64,000 bases of DNA from Vermamoeba vermiformis (lineage: Eukaryota; Tubulinea; Echinamoebida). The DNA is taken from assembly GCA_045837725.1 (NCBI GenBank), contig JBEWZL010000132.1:1-64000 (forward strand), in the 5' to 3' direction. Both the position numbers and the translations under genes were made by a program. This document shows, one piece after another, positions 35,101-45,221 of the stretch; position 1 is the stretch's first letter; every line of letters begins with the position of its first letter. Below the pieces are notes generated by a model, which was given only the letters and a program-made list of their open reading frames with translations, searched no databases and had not been told where the DNA came from.

Positions 35101-35941
35101 CTTCGGTTTTCTTTTGAGGTGGCTTCGGCAGTGGCTTAGGCTTCTTAACCTCAGTGTTAACGTCAGGAGAGGAGACTTGATCGCCTGTCGGTGTCAAGGG
35201 TTCACGAGGCGACGCCTTAGCACTTCTCGGTGAGCTCGCTGCACTTGAACTTTGACTTTGGCTAGGAGCTGTTCTTGGTGAGGTCGGAGGGCTGACATTG
35301 AGCTTGGGAACCGAGGGGGCCGATTTGTTATTCGATTGGTTCGTTTTATTCTGGTTGTTTTGAGCTGCGTGTGTACCATTAGTGCTCGCTCCATTAACGC
35401 CGCTGGATATCGTGATGCCTTTGCTCGTCGTCTTTTGTAAGTGGGTCGAGCCAGCAGCTTGTTTGGGCGCCACAGAACTGAAATTTCTCGCGGCTTGTTC
35501 CTCGGCAGCTTTTTGGAACTCCAATCGAGCCTTCTTGATATCCACAGGTTTAAATACACTGCTATCGCGTCGAGGGTCTCGTCTATCAAATCGAGGACTC
35601 TCTACTGGCGATGCTGCCGCTGCTGCCTCAGAAGTATAGACCACCGAAACAGTGGGCTCGTCGTTGTTTCGATTAGCACCAGTAGAACGAATATACACCA
35701 CGACTTGTCGCGATACGTTTGGATTAACAAAGGTACCTGCGTTGCGTCCAGGAAGTGCTTGGTTTAGGGACAAAGTCGAGGGAGGTGCGGATTGCACGCG
35801 AACACTCTGCTTCGGATTCAGTGTTGTTGGTGTGGTTTTGGCTGGTGCCGCTGTGGGGGCAGCTGCGCCATTAGTTTTTGTGGCATCTTTTGATTGCCAA
35901 AAGGCTAAAGCTGCCTTTTTTCTTTCTTCGGCGGTCGACAT
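32113..35941 (-). CDS. Dbl-type RhoGEF (DH-PH) with long disordered N-terminus
   Basis: Sixteen exons (35062-35941, 34772-34973, 34558-34722, 34350-34512, 34182-34281, 34069-34123, 33891-34011, 33663-33833, 33498-33605, 33344-33439, 33121-33285, 32846-33062, 32613-32792, 32488-32558, 32315-32431, 32113-32256) give 984 aa. The first 500 residues are Ser/Pro/Lys-rich and disordered. The DH domain follows, with EIILTEKDYVYDLSVIIE (CR1-like), LLIKPIQRICKYPLLL (CR3) and ELEKQSR. Then comes a PH domain with LVSEGELFRF, YYFLFNDLFLYTK and LVLKYQIGL. The C-terminal 130 residues are of unknown fold. The product should exchange GDP for GTP on Rho/Rac GTPases and so steer actin. No membrane segment is seen; the PH domain and basic tail could place it at membranes. 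Confidence 0.93.
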
Positions 35942-37067
35942 CTAATTGTTCAAATTCGAAATAACCAGATCTGCGACGGCTATGATTCTATAAATGATTC
36001 GTTAGTATTTGCCGTGTAATTTGATGCAATAGAATGCATTCTATGATGTAATGAACTTTCTACGTATCTTTGTGATGAAGATTTTCTTTTTAATTGCGAT
36101 CGTGAATTAATTTTATTAAATTCAATCTTGAGTAGCTAATTCTGCGATATATTTCGTACTTATAGTTTAAGTAAATCATAATCAAGCCAAATTGGAATTA
36201 CTAATTAATTTGCCAACGAATTAACGTTAATTGGAATTACTGTCGGACAAGCGAAATAATAGCATAGAATAAAACAATAAATAATTTATCAAAAGAGATT
36301 TTGTTGTGGATGAATTCCTACCTATAATAAAGCGGGATCGTATTGGTCTCGTTCACTCGATCGATCACAAAATCATGGGACCTGTCCAATAAGATATCCT
36401 CCGAATAATATCAAACAGCCAATATACCACTTGTATATTATTCAATAATACAGTTAAATAAATAATACCAAAACGAAACCAAATTTCATAAATACCCAAA
36501 CACGAGCACCATGCGACCCGACAAAGATGTGGAGTATTCCGCTATTAAATGCATAACATAGTACAGCAAGCACGGCAAGGGGGCATTACAAACGTTCATT
36601 CGCCATCCCAGGTAAAGATTTTTTTGGTACTAGCAGCCGCAAGTATTTTATTTAAAAACTATTAGAAAATTAGTGCTATAGTATATGCGATACATATATA
36701 CCATTCGGCACTGTATACTCGCGGAAATAAATTTATTTGCAATTTCTGCGGTAATTATTGGTGCTACTCAAGCACCCTTTGCGATTTACATGTCTAAAGG
36801 TGTTAACTAAAAATAATGGTACAAAAAATAACGAGGGGTTAGATTGAAATCCCGCAGGTATTTAATTTATTCTCGAGATCCTGGTTCTATACAAAATTTA
36901 CAAGGGTATATTTACATCAACATTCTATTTCACATAAGACTATTCTATGGGATCGCAGGGTTAATATATACATTCTCGTGCGATCCAATGCTCAAAAAGT
37001 CCTTCGGCTATGTACATTGCGCATCCAAATATTTGTTCGCGGATCAGCTGACTGAAATCCTTCCTTC
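35942..37067. other. Long intergenic region downstream of F-box gene / upstream of RhoGEF
   Basis: This 1.1-kb AT-rich stretch has no supportable exon. The plus-strand frame at 36844-37269 is the shadow of the F-box gene's last exon. The stretch should contain the RhoGEF promoter and 5' UTR and the F-box gene 3' UTR. No tRNA or other structured RNA was recognised. Confidence 0.5.
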
Positions 37068-38365
37068 TTATTTGTCAGCTTTGCTGCTCTTGCTTCCCTT
37101 CTTGAAGTTGAACAACGACAAGAATCTAACGCCCTTGCTCTTCTTCTTGATGCTCTGCTGTTGCAAGTCGTCACGAGGGGCGATTTCTTTTTGTTCCTCT
37201 TCGTCGTTCAACTTGTTGGCAGCTTTAGCCATTGAAATAGAGCTAGAGCTGTTCTTGCGGACGGCGTAGAGGCGAGGAATAAGACAAGTAACGGGTTCTT
37301 CGTCGATGTGCTTCACATCCAAGTACTTGAAGTAGCTCTGCCAGAGCAAGGTCTCCCAGCAGGCTTTGAACTCATCTTCGATGTTCTTATCTTTCTTTTC
37401 GTCCTTAATCTCCATGATGTGCGTGCCTTGCACCTTCTATTATATACAGATGCGTTAGTACCTTAATCTACGCAAATCTAATCGTTCTAGAAAAGTGAAA
37501 TTTCTACTGTTTCGATGGATCTGATCTAAACTTACCTCATTGAAGTAATCGCAAACAATTGCTTGAAAGATATATTTGTCTTCTTCTTGCTTGATTTTAA
37601 CTTGAATAGAGACAGTTGATCGTTGTTTAGTGCTGTCCAAGTTGACCTTTCCCTTAGATTCGGGTTGTACTACAATTCGGAACGGAGAAGAGCAAACCTA
37701 AGCGGCGAATTTAATGCAATGACTCTTTAACTAGATTTACGCGGAATTACTTACTTGGATAAAGTATTGCAAGCCGTTTCGCTCGAAGAAGTTAAAAACA
37801 ACCTTGGAGCAGAGCTGAGTAGTTTGATTTTGGACGAATTGGCATTCGGAGACGGCGATAACTGGAGGTACTTTCACAACGCGGTTTGCTATAATGACAA
37901 ACTGTCAGATCAAAACATAGAAATTAAAGCGGGATCCGAATCCATATCTTTCTGATTTTAATTAATTGATTGCAATGTTGAAGAATAATGTCTAAGTAGA
38001 GGAATATACACTAATTGTAGCTAATATAACAATAGAAATGCATTGGAAATTTACCAAATTCAGTGGCGAATTTCTTCCAGTTGGCACCGCTTGCAAGAAG
38101 CAAGGAATCGAGAACGGAGACATCCCATTGTTTGCACCAAGGCTTCCATAAATAATCGCTATCGGCAATCTAATAAATAACAATTTAGTATTCATGAGTT
38201 TTTAAATCCGCCTAATTTTTTTAAAATTACCTCTTGAAACTTCTTATTGGTACGCGAGAATACAGATAAGTCCTTTGCGGTTAAATTAGACAAAATAGTA
38301 GTGACCAATTCTGTTGGCAAAAGGTTCAAGCACGGCTGCTCGGTGTTGGCAGATCGTCGGCTCAT
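37068..38365 (-). CDS. F-box protein, 304 aa
   Basis: Five exons (38231-38365, 38055-38169, 37755-37888, 37536-37697, 37068-37436) join in phase. The F-box is at residues about 12-55: LNLLPTELVTTILSNLTAKDLSVFSRTNKKFQE, then ADSDYLWKPWCKQW, the typical leucine/tryptophan pattern. The middle is a beta-rich region of unknown class. The C-terminus is strongly basic (KKKSKGVRFLSLFNFKKGSK), which may aid nuclear or membrane association. F-box proteins are substrate adaptors for SCF ubiquitin ligases through Skp1; the substrate is unknown. The gene is transcribed divergently from the G-alpha gene, across a 1.3-kb region. Confidence 0.85.
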
Positions 38366-39670
38366 TTTTTTTGATGTAAACGTGTAAAGGATCTGTTAAG
38401 TGGTCGCTACTTAGGTGCAATAATGAAAATATCCCTTCGGAAACAGGTAGACAGTTTTATCGGGTCCTTGATGTTCTGGTTCGCTCAAATCTACTCGAGA
38501 TTTGCCTTTTTCGTTTTTTTTGGGCAGAGTCCGACGAAAATTCAAGATATTTGGCGATATTTTTCAATCTAATGAACGCAGCTAACAAAGGTAGCATGAC
38601 AACTAAAGGAATTGCATTCGATGATTCGCATCCCGCTCTTACAAAAATAGCTTGAAGGAAATCCGCTTAAACTTCGTCGACGGAAGGCAGCAACGTTTTG
38701 GTACTATCCTATCTCGACACGGATCGTACATACAAAATTATGCATTTAATCATCAGAACAAATACACAGCAGTTTGCTTTGTTAAGCGAAACAGGTATTC
38801 CAGCATTAAATATTGATATAAAAATACAAAAATCTGGTTAACGACATACCAAAGGTAAAATTATAGGTAGGGGTTAAATATAGGATGCCTTTGCATTTGT
38901 TTATTATTTTAAAATTAATTTTGCTACTGGCTTGAACGAAGGGCGAATAGCCAGCTTTCTCTGGTAATAATATTAAAATACCCAGCACGGAACAATAACT
39001 CAATAGCGTAATATTCAAAATAATTACCCGTAGTACGTCGTGGTACGGGCCACATTGCCTAAATAGTACGCCAAAATCGTACCTGACTTATCCCAAGCGG
39101 CCTAATGAAAAGGCCAATACGATAATACTTGCGTGTGCTCTTCTATTTACTTATAACTCGACGAGATGGCCAAAATCGTACCTGACTTATCCCAAGCGGC
39201 CTAATGAAAATCCAGGCCGTTACCCTGCTGTGGCTAAAAATTAAGTTTTTTCAGTGAACGAGATAAAACTTGTCGGTAACTCCGTCCGATTGATGTACAG
39301 CGATTTGAGAAGGATAATTAAAGCCTATGAGGGGTCTCAAGACTATCTGAACTACCGCAATGCGTGGCGCGGAGCGGATGTAAGTGTGAAAGTGGATGGC
39401 CAGCGAGATCGAGAGACCTTGCCCCAAATGTAACCCGAGATGATCAAAAGGGAATGTGAGTTTCGATCAAATTGTGAGCCTGAATTGTCTATAAAAGGAA
39501 ACTCGGTCTGGCTCAAAAAAATAAACTGAAAAACGAATTTTAGTTTTGTTGTAATAAACGAAGCCAACAAGCGCAAGCCTTTTTGTCATAGAAGAAGGTC
39601 GCACAACAGCGCTATACTTGTACATCCATATCTGTATATTATATTCACCAAGTAGAAATCCAACGTTGAG
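38366..39670. other. Divergent intergenic region (F-box / G-alpha) with direct repeat
   Basis: The region separates the starts of the F-box gene (minus) and the G-alpha gene (plus). It contains a 42-bp perfect direct repeat (separate entry). A plus-strand open stretch at about 39257-39399 with a good acceptor before it and a GTAAGT donor after it looks exon-like, but no partner exon or homologue was recognised. Confidence 0.5.
39070..39210. repeat. 42-bp perfect direct repeat, two copies 99 bp apart
   Basis: Copies are at 39070-39111 and 39169-39210. They are identical over 42 bp, starting GCCAAAATCGTACCTGAC and including CCCAAGCGGCC. The flanks differ, so this is not part of a larger duplication visible by eye. 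It lies 460-600 bp upstream of the G-alpha ATG. It could be a tandem regulatory element or a remnant of local duplication. Confidence 0.85.
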
Positions 39671-41925
39671 ATGCAGTGTTGTGGTGGTGGCGGCAGTCAA
39701 ACGGATACTCAAGCCACCGCGCAGTCAAAGGAAATTGATAAAGGCTTGAAAGGCGAAAAGAAGACCGCGAACAAGAAAATTAAATTATTGCTTTTGGGTG
39801 AGCTTGCTAATATCAAAAATAATTTAGATTGATCAATAGAAAAATATTAAATGGATGATTTCATACTAATTATTTTTGCGTAAATATAGGTATTGGTGAT
39901 GCTGGTAAAAGTACATTTGCCAAGCAAATGAAAGTGCTGCATAAAAATGGATTCTCACCGACCGAGTTCGACCGATTTAAAAACGTTATTCATGACAATG
40001 TTATCACATCGATGAGACAAATATTAGATTTTGCAGAGAAGCATGATTTAACACCAAAGAAATTACAAGTAAGTGATTAATCAGGCAAAGTTGGGAATCC
40101 TTTGGCCAGATCTACGAACAAATTCGAATTTACGATTTGTGCAATCTCGGTAGCATCCATTTGCTACTACATCTTGTACTCACGTATATTCATTTAATTA
40201 TTCGACTGTAGTATATTGATTCAAGCTCATGTTATTCAATTCGAATCTAACTGTCATATCCGAAGGATTCCATTACCGCAGTTCACAATGCTACTGATTT
40301 CAATGCAGACTTAGCAGAACATATAGGGTAAGCATCTTATATTCCCATATACAAGCTCTGAATTTTCTGATTGCGTTTGAATCTTCCAAAACGAGACACC
40401 AGATTTAAATCTAACACCTCTCCCTTTGTTAGAAAATTGTGGAAAGACAAGAATATTAAGAAAGTATGGGAAAGACGAAACGAATTCGCTATCATGTCCT
40501 GCGCAGACTAGTGAGTATCAGTTTACGAGACTCGATGCAGAGTTCATTTTCTCCATTCTCTATTTTGAGCATTGGGAGTGCGAGAAATATGAACAAATTA
40601 ATTATTAAGATATTATGCACGATGAATGATACTCAGGAAGGCTCTAACAAGTCTTTTTTTCCTTAATCCAGCTATTTCAATGAGCTTGATAGAATCGCTC
40701 AAAAAGAGTATACACCGACTCAAGACGATATTCTTCGCTCCAAAATGCGAACTACAGGTGTTATTGAAACTATATTCGAGGTACGTCTAGAGATTTTTGC
40801 CTAATATTAGCATTAATTAAATTGATTTTTGACTTGACATCCGCCAATTGATTTGTGAAAGGTTATAAATATGTACACGGAAGATACTATAGGACACGGC
40901 AAAAAATTGCAACTTTTCGAGGGGACTGCCTTGATAGTTGCAATCAATTTGTCGTTTCCATATCTTATTTATTCCGCTGCAAGTGCGCGGTGTTATTTTT
41001 ATCACAAAAATAATCATTTTAATATCGTTTCGCGATATAAAGCGCTTATTATAATAATTTGATACTGCGGGCTGATTTGAAGGTCTTGCCAGCGTGCATC
41101 ACTCGCGCAAGATCTGAAAACTGAGCTTCAGTTGCAAATTGCAATTTTCTGCAATATTTGTGCGACAATACGACGTGTATTTATTCTAATACTTATTTTG
41201 AATAGGCCTCAGATATTGAATTCAGTCTGGTCGATGTCGGTGGTCAACGAAGCGAACGACGAAAGTGGTTGCACGTATTTGAAAATGTTACTGCCGTTAT
41301 TTTCTTGGCTGCTTTGGATGCATGTAAGTACCAGATATATATTCATATTCAAGAGACTAAGCGTTCTAGAGCTCGTTACAAACTCGAAAAGAATTTTGTT
41401 TAAATTTAGTAATTAAAGCTGAAATTGTGTACTAATTGCATTGTTATTTATAGATGATATGATGTTAGAAGAAGCACCCGATGTTAATCGAATGACTGAG
41501 TCTCTCCGCGTATTCCACGAGATTACCGGATCTCAATGGTTCAGAAACACTTCTTTTATTTTATTCTTAAACAAGAGCGATTTGTTCGCCGAGAAGATTA
41601 AGCGAAGCCCACTGAACGTGCTCTTCCCAGAATACGAAGGTAATTAACTCTTCTTCGAAATTCTCAAGCCCGTGTAACGGCGCATCTGATCCCGAAACGA
41701 AATTTGTTCAATTTTTGATTTTGGTTCTAATTTATTTATGTAGGTGGAGACAATTCAGAGGAGGGTCTCGCCTTCATTAGAGAAAAATACAAGATGAATT
41801 TTGGAGGCCAAACTTTGTACCATTACGAGACTTGCGCGATCGACACGAAGAATATCGAACGAGTATTCAATGCCGTTAAGGATACGTTGATTGCTAAAGC
41901 CTTAAAAGAGACTGGTTTCATCTAA
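39671..41925 (+). CDS. Heterotrimeric G protein alpha subunit
   Basis: Eight exons (39671-39797, 39890-40068, 40266-40327, 40433-40510, 40672-40780, 41206-41323, 41454-41639, 41762-41925) give 340 aa, normal for G-alpha. G-box motifs are P-loop GIGDAGKST (usual GAGESGKST), switch [25 protein letters not shown] and TCAID. The N-terminus is MQCCGGGG: adjacent cysteines suit palmitoylation, but the Gly-2 needed for myristoylation is absent. The last exon only stays in frame if the acceptor CAGAG ending at 41761 is used. The more obvious TTTATGTAG at 41744 would shift the frame, so this junction deserves an RNA check. The protein should couple receptors to effectors at the plasma membrane. Confidence 0.92.
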
Positions 41926-42305
41926 ACGGTGGATGCCTAGTCTTCTTTTAATCTTATAATCTTATTTATAAATGCGTTTTTGATTTTTCAAATTGTTTGC
42001 AATAATAGCAAAAGGAGGATAAAGCTCTTTTGTTCGAAATAATCGCGGATAATAATATAAAATAACATGTGCAAATAACTCTTATTTATAATACCAACCC
42101 AATAACACTAATAATATTTTTTTTGATAATTCCGTTCCATTACTCGGACAATTGAGAAATAACTCCTTTTATTTTGTACTCAAAAGAGAATTGTATAAAT
42201 ATAAACGTTCTTTTGTTTCACCCAATAATTCTTTCGAAAATAGAACTCCGTGGATTCGACCGACATATTATGCATCAATATCAAAATACAAAACGAATAT
42301 ATAAC
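41926..42305. other. Intergenic region between convergent genes
   Basis: It lies between the stops of G-alpha (plus) and the Rieske oxygenase (minus) and is AT-rich. It should hold both 3' UTRs. No other feature was recognised. Confidence 0.5.
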
Positions 42306-44220
42306 TTATTTCATATGCATCATCTTCGAGTATTCCTTTTGGAAGAAAGAAACACCGTTTTCTTTCTCTGGATGCAGCAATCCAATCGAGTAAATTCCGT
42401 TGTCCAAATTCTTTTGAACATTGATGCAGAGATCCAAATCTTCCTTAGTTAATGTTGAATTAGTGTCAGCGAGCTTCTCGTGGCTGTTGAGAGGATCGGC
42501 AGGGTTCTCGAAGAAGGTGTAGATCAGTTTCATCTTGTTGTGCGAGACAGGTTCCCAACGCTCAATGGACGTGCCGTAGCTGTAGATGTTGAGGCCCAAG
42601 TTGGGATAGAGATAGACCCACATGCCGCTGTTGTCCTCCTTGCCTAATGTAAGTCATAGTTAGCTAATCGCGCCTTGTTAACTGGTTGCAACTCAGGTTC
42701 AAACACGCGATCCGAAAGGGACCTAATGTGAACTCTGTCACCGAGCAAATAGCATATTATGGCGAAAAAGAGTTATTATAATAGTATCAATACTAGTGCA
42801 TTGCCTATTATATGCTCTTGAAGGTGAGGATAAAGTTTTTTGGATCTGTTACGCACTCGCGGATCTCCGTCACTATTATCAAGTCACTTACCTTTACGAG
42901 TAGGCACAGAGTGAATGGCATGACCACCGCCCATGGGGTGATTCCAGACATCAACCTTGTAGTAGCGGCAATCGACTACTTTGTCTAAGGCTGGATGCGC
43001 AACAGGCACGTGATAACCTTCTTGATAATTGTCAACGTAAGTCTTCCAGTTAATATCGACTTCGTGTGTGGCCTCTCTGAAGTATTTGTATGTCTCGAGG
43101 TTATACTTCTCAGTCAGCTTGACCAAAGGCCCCAAGTACTCGCGCAAAGAAACGGATGTGGATACGTCCAAGTTGACGAAGACCCAGTTGCTACAAAGTG
43201 GTTAGTAAGAAGTGTTAATACAACGGATTATAGTGTACGTACTTCCAATGGTCTACTTTAATAGGGAACAACGACAGGCCTTCCTTGAGATCCTCGCTCA
43301 AATCCAAACTAGCGGCCTTCTTCAATTTACCAGATTTATCATACAGCCAGCCATGATAACTATAAGTATTTTCTATGATTAGAAACGGTAATCCTACGTA
43401 GGATACTAAAGAACGTACCCACAACGAAGAGATTCGCATTTGCCGGAGCTACCGAAGGGCAAGACGGGGTAAGCACGGTGTCTGCATACATTATGGAAGG
43501 CATTGATTTTTCTCTCTTCATTCCTATTTGAATCATAGTTAATTTTGTTGGGTCACGACAATTTACTAATCTGGTCCAACGGCTAGATCGAAATGTGATC
43601 TCGAATGAAAGGCGATTTTGAGGTAAAATTATTCTTGACGCACGTGTTATATTATTGTGATCATATTTTGACCGCTGATCGGTTATTTTATTCAAGATCG
43701 CGTCCTTTCAATCGACAAAAAAAGATATTGCTCCAACCTTAATTCCGAAGCAGCGCAAAATAGGGAAAATTATTAATATAAAGTACTTACTTCATTACCA
43801 CAATAGGAAGGCTGCCGACGGTGGCTGTGAAGTAATCGCCAGGTTCTTTAAGTTGATCTAATCTACCGACGCACTGCCAAGTCTTGCCGAAGATGTTCTT
43901 TTTCTCTGCATCAAAAATCTAAAGTAATTGTATTAATTATTGGCTCGATCGAGTCTGCGTATTAACCTTGGAAAAGTCAATCCGCATTTTTTAAAATTTA
44001 AGAAATTTACCTTTGGATCTTTGTAGAAATCAGCAGGAAGAGTCCACACTTGATCTTTATGGACTTCATTGAGGTTGGCGGCTTTTTGAGCGGCTTTTGT
44101 CGTATAGGCCCTAGCAAACAGCATTGTGGCCTGCGATCGAGCCGTCTGCGAGCCTCGTGCGGCACGAAGGATGGTTTTGCTCTTTGTTACAACTCTTGAA
44201 AGTAAGGTAAGCGTATTCAT
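42306..44220 (-). CDS. Rieske non-haem iron oxygenase alpha-subunit-like, probably mitochondrial
   Basis: Six exons (44011-44220, 43791-43918, 43419-43523, 43243-43359, 42892-43190, 42306-42643) give 398 aa. The first 45 residues are Arg/Ser/Thr/Ala-rich without acids (LLSRVVTKSKTILRAARGSQ), a typical mitochondrial presequence. The Rieske 2Fe-2S site is CRHRAYPVLPFGSSGKCES followed by CGYHGW (CxH...CxxH). The catalytic domain has NWKTYVDNYQEGYHVPVAHP, giving the His pair for the mononuclear iron. Architecture and length match choline monooxygenase and carnitine/gamma-butyrobetaine-type Rieske oxygenases more than steroid ones. The substrate is not readable. It would need a separate reductase, which is not in this window. 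Confidence 0.9.
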
Positions 44221-44619
44221 ATTCTAGAATGTTTGTTGCTTCCTTTATCTAGCGCTACAACAAAACAGATCCGATCAAGAAAAAATTTTACGACCGCCAC
44301 GTGATCGCTGGGTTGAAAACCGTAAAATACCTTTATATTCATGAATTAACAAAAAAAGCAGGCCGAAACCAATGCTTCCAGATAACCAGCGTTGCTCTAG
44401 CGCGGCCAAGAAAAAGATCAAACCACAGATCCGTTTCGCGTGGCCCAAAGTGCAAATAATTCAACAATATCTCTCGAGGAGACGGTAAGCGACTTATTTG
44501 TAAAGGCATTGCATTGTTTTAAGCTGAAAAATCTTCGGTTTATTTTGGGTACCATACCAAAATAGAGCTGGTACTTCTAGCATTGTTTATTATGTACTAC
44601 AAAGATAGCATAATATTAT
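44221..44619. other. Intergenic region between Rieske oxygenase and eEF1B-like gene
   Basis: This 399-bp stretch holds the Rieske oxygenase promoter side and the eEF1B-like 3' UTR (both minus strand). No exon or RNA gene was recognised. Confidence 0.5.
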
Positions 44620-44901
44620 CTAAATTTTGTTGAACGCAAAAATGTCTACTGAACGAATTTGGTCTTCATCTGCTTGCAAAATTTGATCGGTAAGGTCGTC
44701 GACCGACAATTCGTCTTCAATAGTGCTTATAATGCGCATTTTTACAATTCCATAAGCGATAGGGATAATTTGTACAGCTCCCCAGCAAACCAGACCTGGC
44801 ATCTGGATTGATTTAATTTTGTTCTCGAGTTCTTTGAGCACGTCTTCTGCAAGATTGGGTTCGCTGAGAGAAATATCGAATATTACGGATGATTTGCCCA
44901 T
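44620..44901 (-). CDS. eEF1B (EF-1 beta/delta) guanine-nucleotide-exchange domain protein, 93 aa
   Basis: A single exon encodes 93 aa that match the C-terminal GEF domain of elongation factor 1 beta/delta end to end. It opens with KSSVIFDISL. The middle is CWGAVQIIPIAYGIVKMRI (compare WGASKLVPVGYGIKKLQI in the family), and the end is RSVDIFAFNKI, with the conserved C-terminal FNKI. Such a protein recharges eEF1A with GTP during translation. Eukaryotic eEF1B normally has an added N-terminal domain; this length is like the archaeal stand-alone form. The frame continues upstream with an acidic/basic linker-like stretch to an acceptor-like TATTAG at about 44975, so unseen 5' exons may exist, but no ATG was found there. 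Confidence 0.8.
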   Translation of the reverse strand: MGKSSVIFDISLSEPNLAEDVLKELENKIKSIQMPGLVCWGAVQIIPIAYGIVKMRIISTIEDELSVDDLTDQILQADEDQIRSVDIFAFNKI

Positions 44902-45221
44902 GATAGTCTTTCGGGTGCTATGTTTTGCTTTCTGCTTCTGATCTTCCTCTGTTGTTTGAAGGATATGCTAATACTAGGAAATTAAGATGCTTTTATGCTC
45001 TCCAGTCACATCATTAAGGATGGATACCCCCTCCAGCTTCTGTTCAATTTCGCGGTGATTCTCCAAACTCCCCCTCTGACCCACACCTCTGACCACCTGT
45101 CAGGAAAGCTTGGTTCGGTTTAGAATTTCAATTTTTCAATGAAATCGTAGCTAGTAGTATTACATTCTCGTTTATTTCACAAATACGAGCAGTTTAGCGG
45201 GACTGCATTATTTGGCCGGGT
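44902..45221. other. Intergenic region, possibly containing missed 5' exons of the eEF1B-like gene
   Basis: It lies between the eEF1B-like start and the stop of receptor kinase 1. The minus strand has an open, charged reading frame just upstream of the ATG at 44901 (translation includes TEEDQKQKAKH). No start exon could be tied to it. Confidence 0.4.

Noticed and set aside
39257-39441. Exon-like plus-strand stretch upstream of G-alpha
   Set aside because: It has an acceptor-like and a GTAAGT donor-like boundary, but no partner exon, start or recognisable domain, so it was not called a gene.
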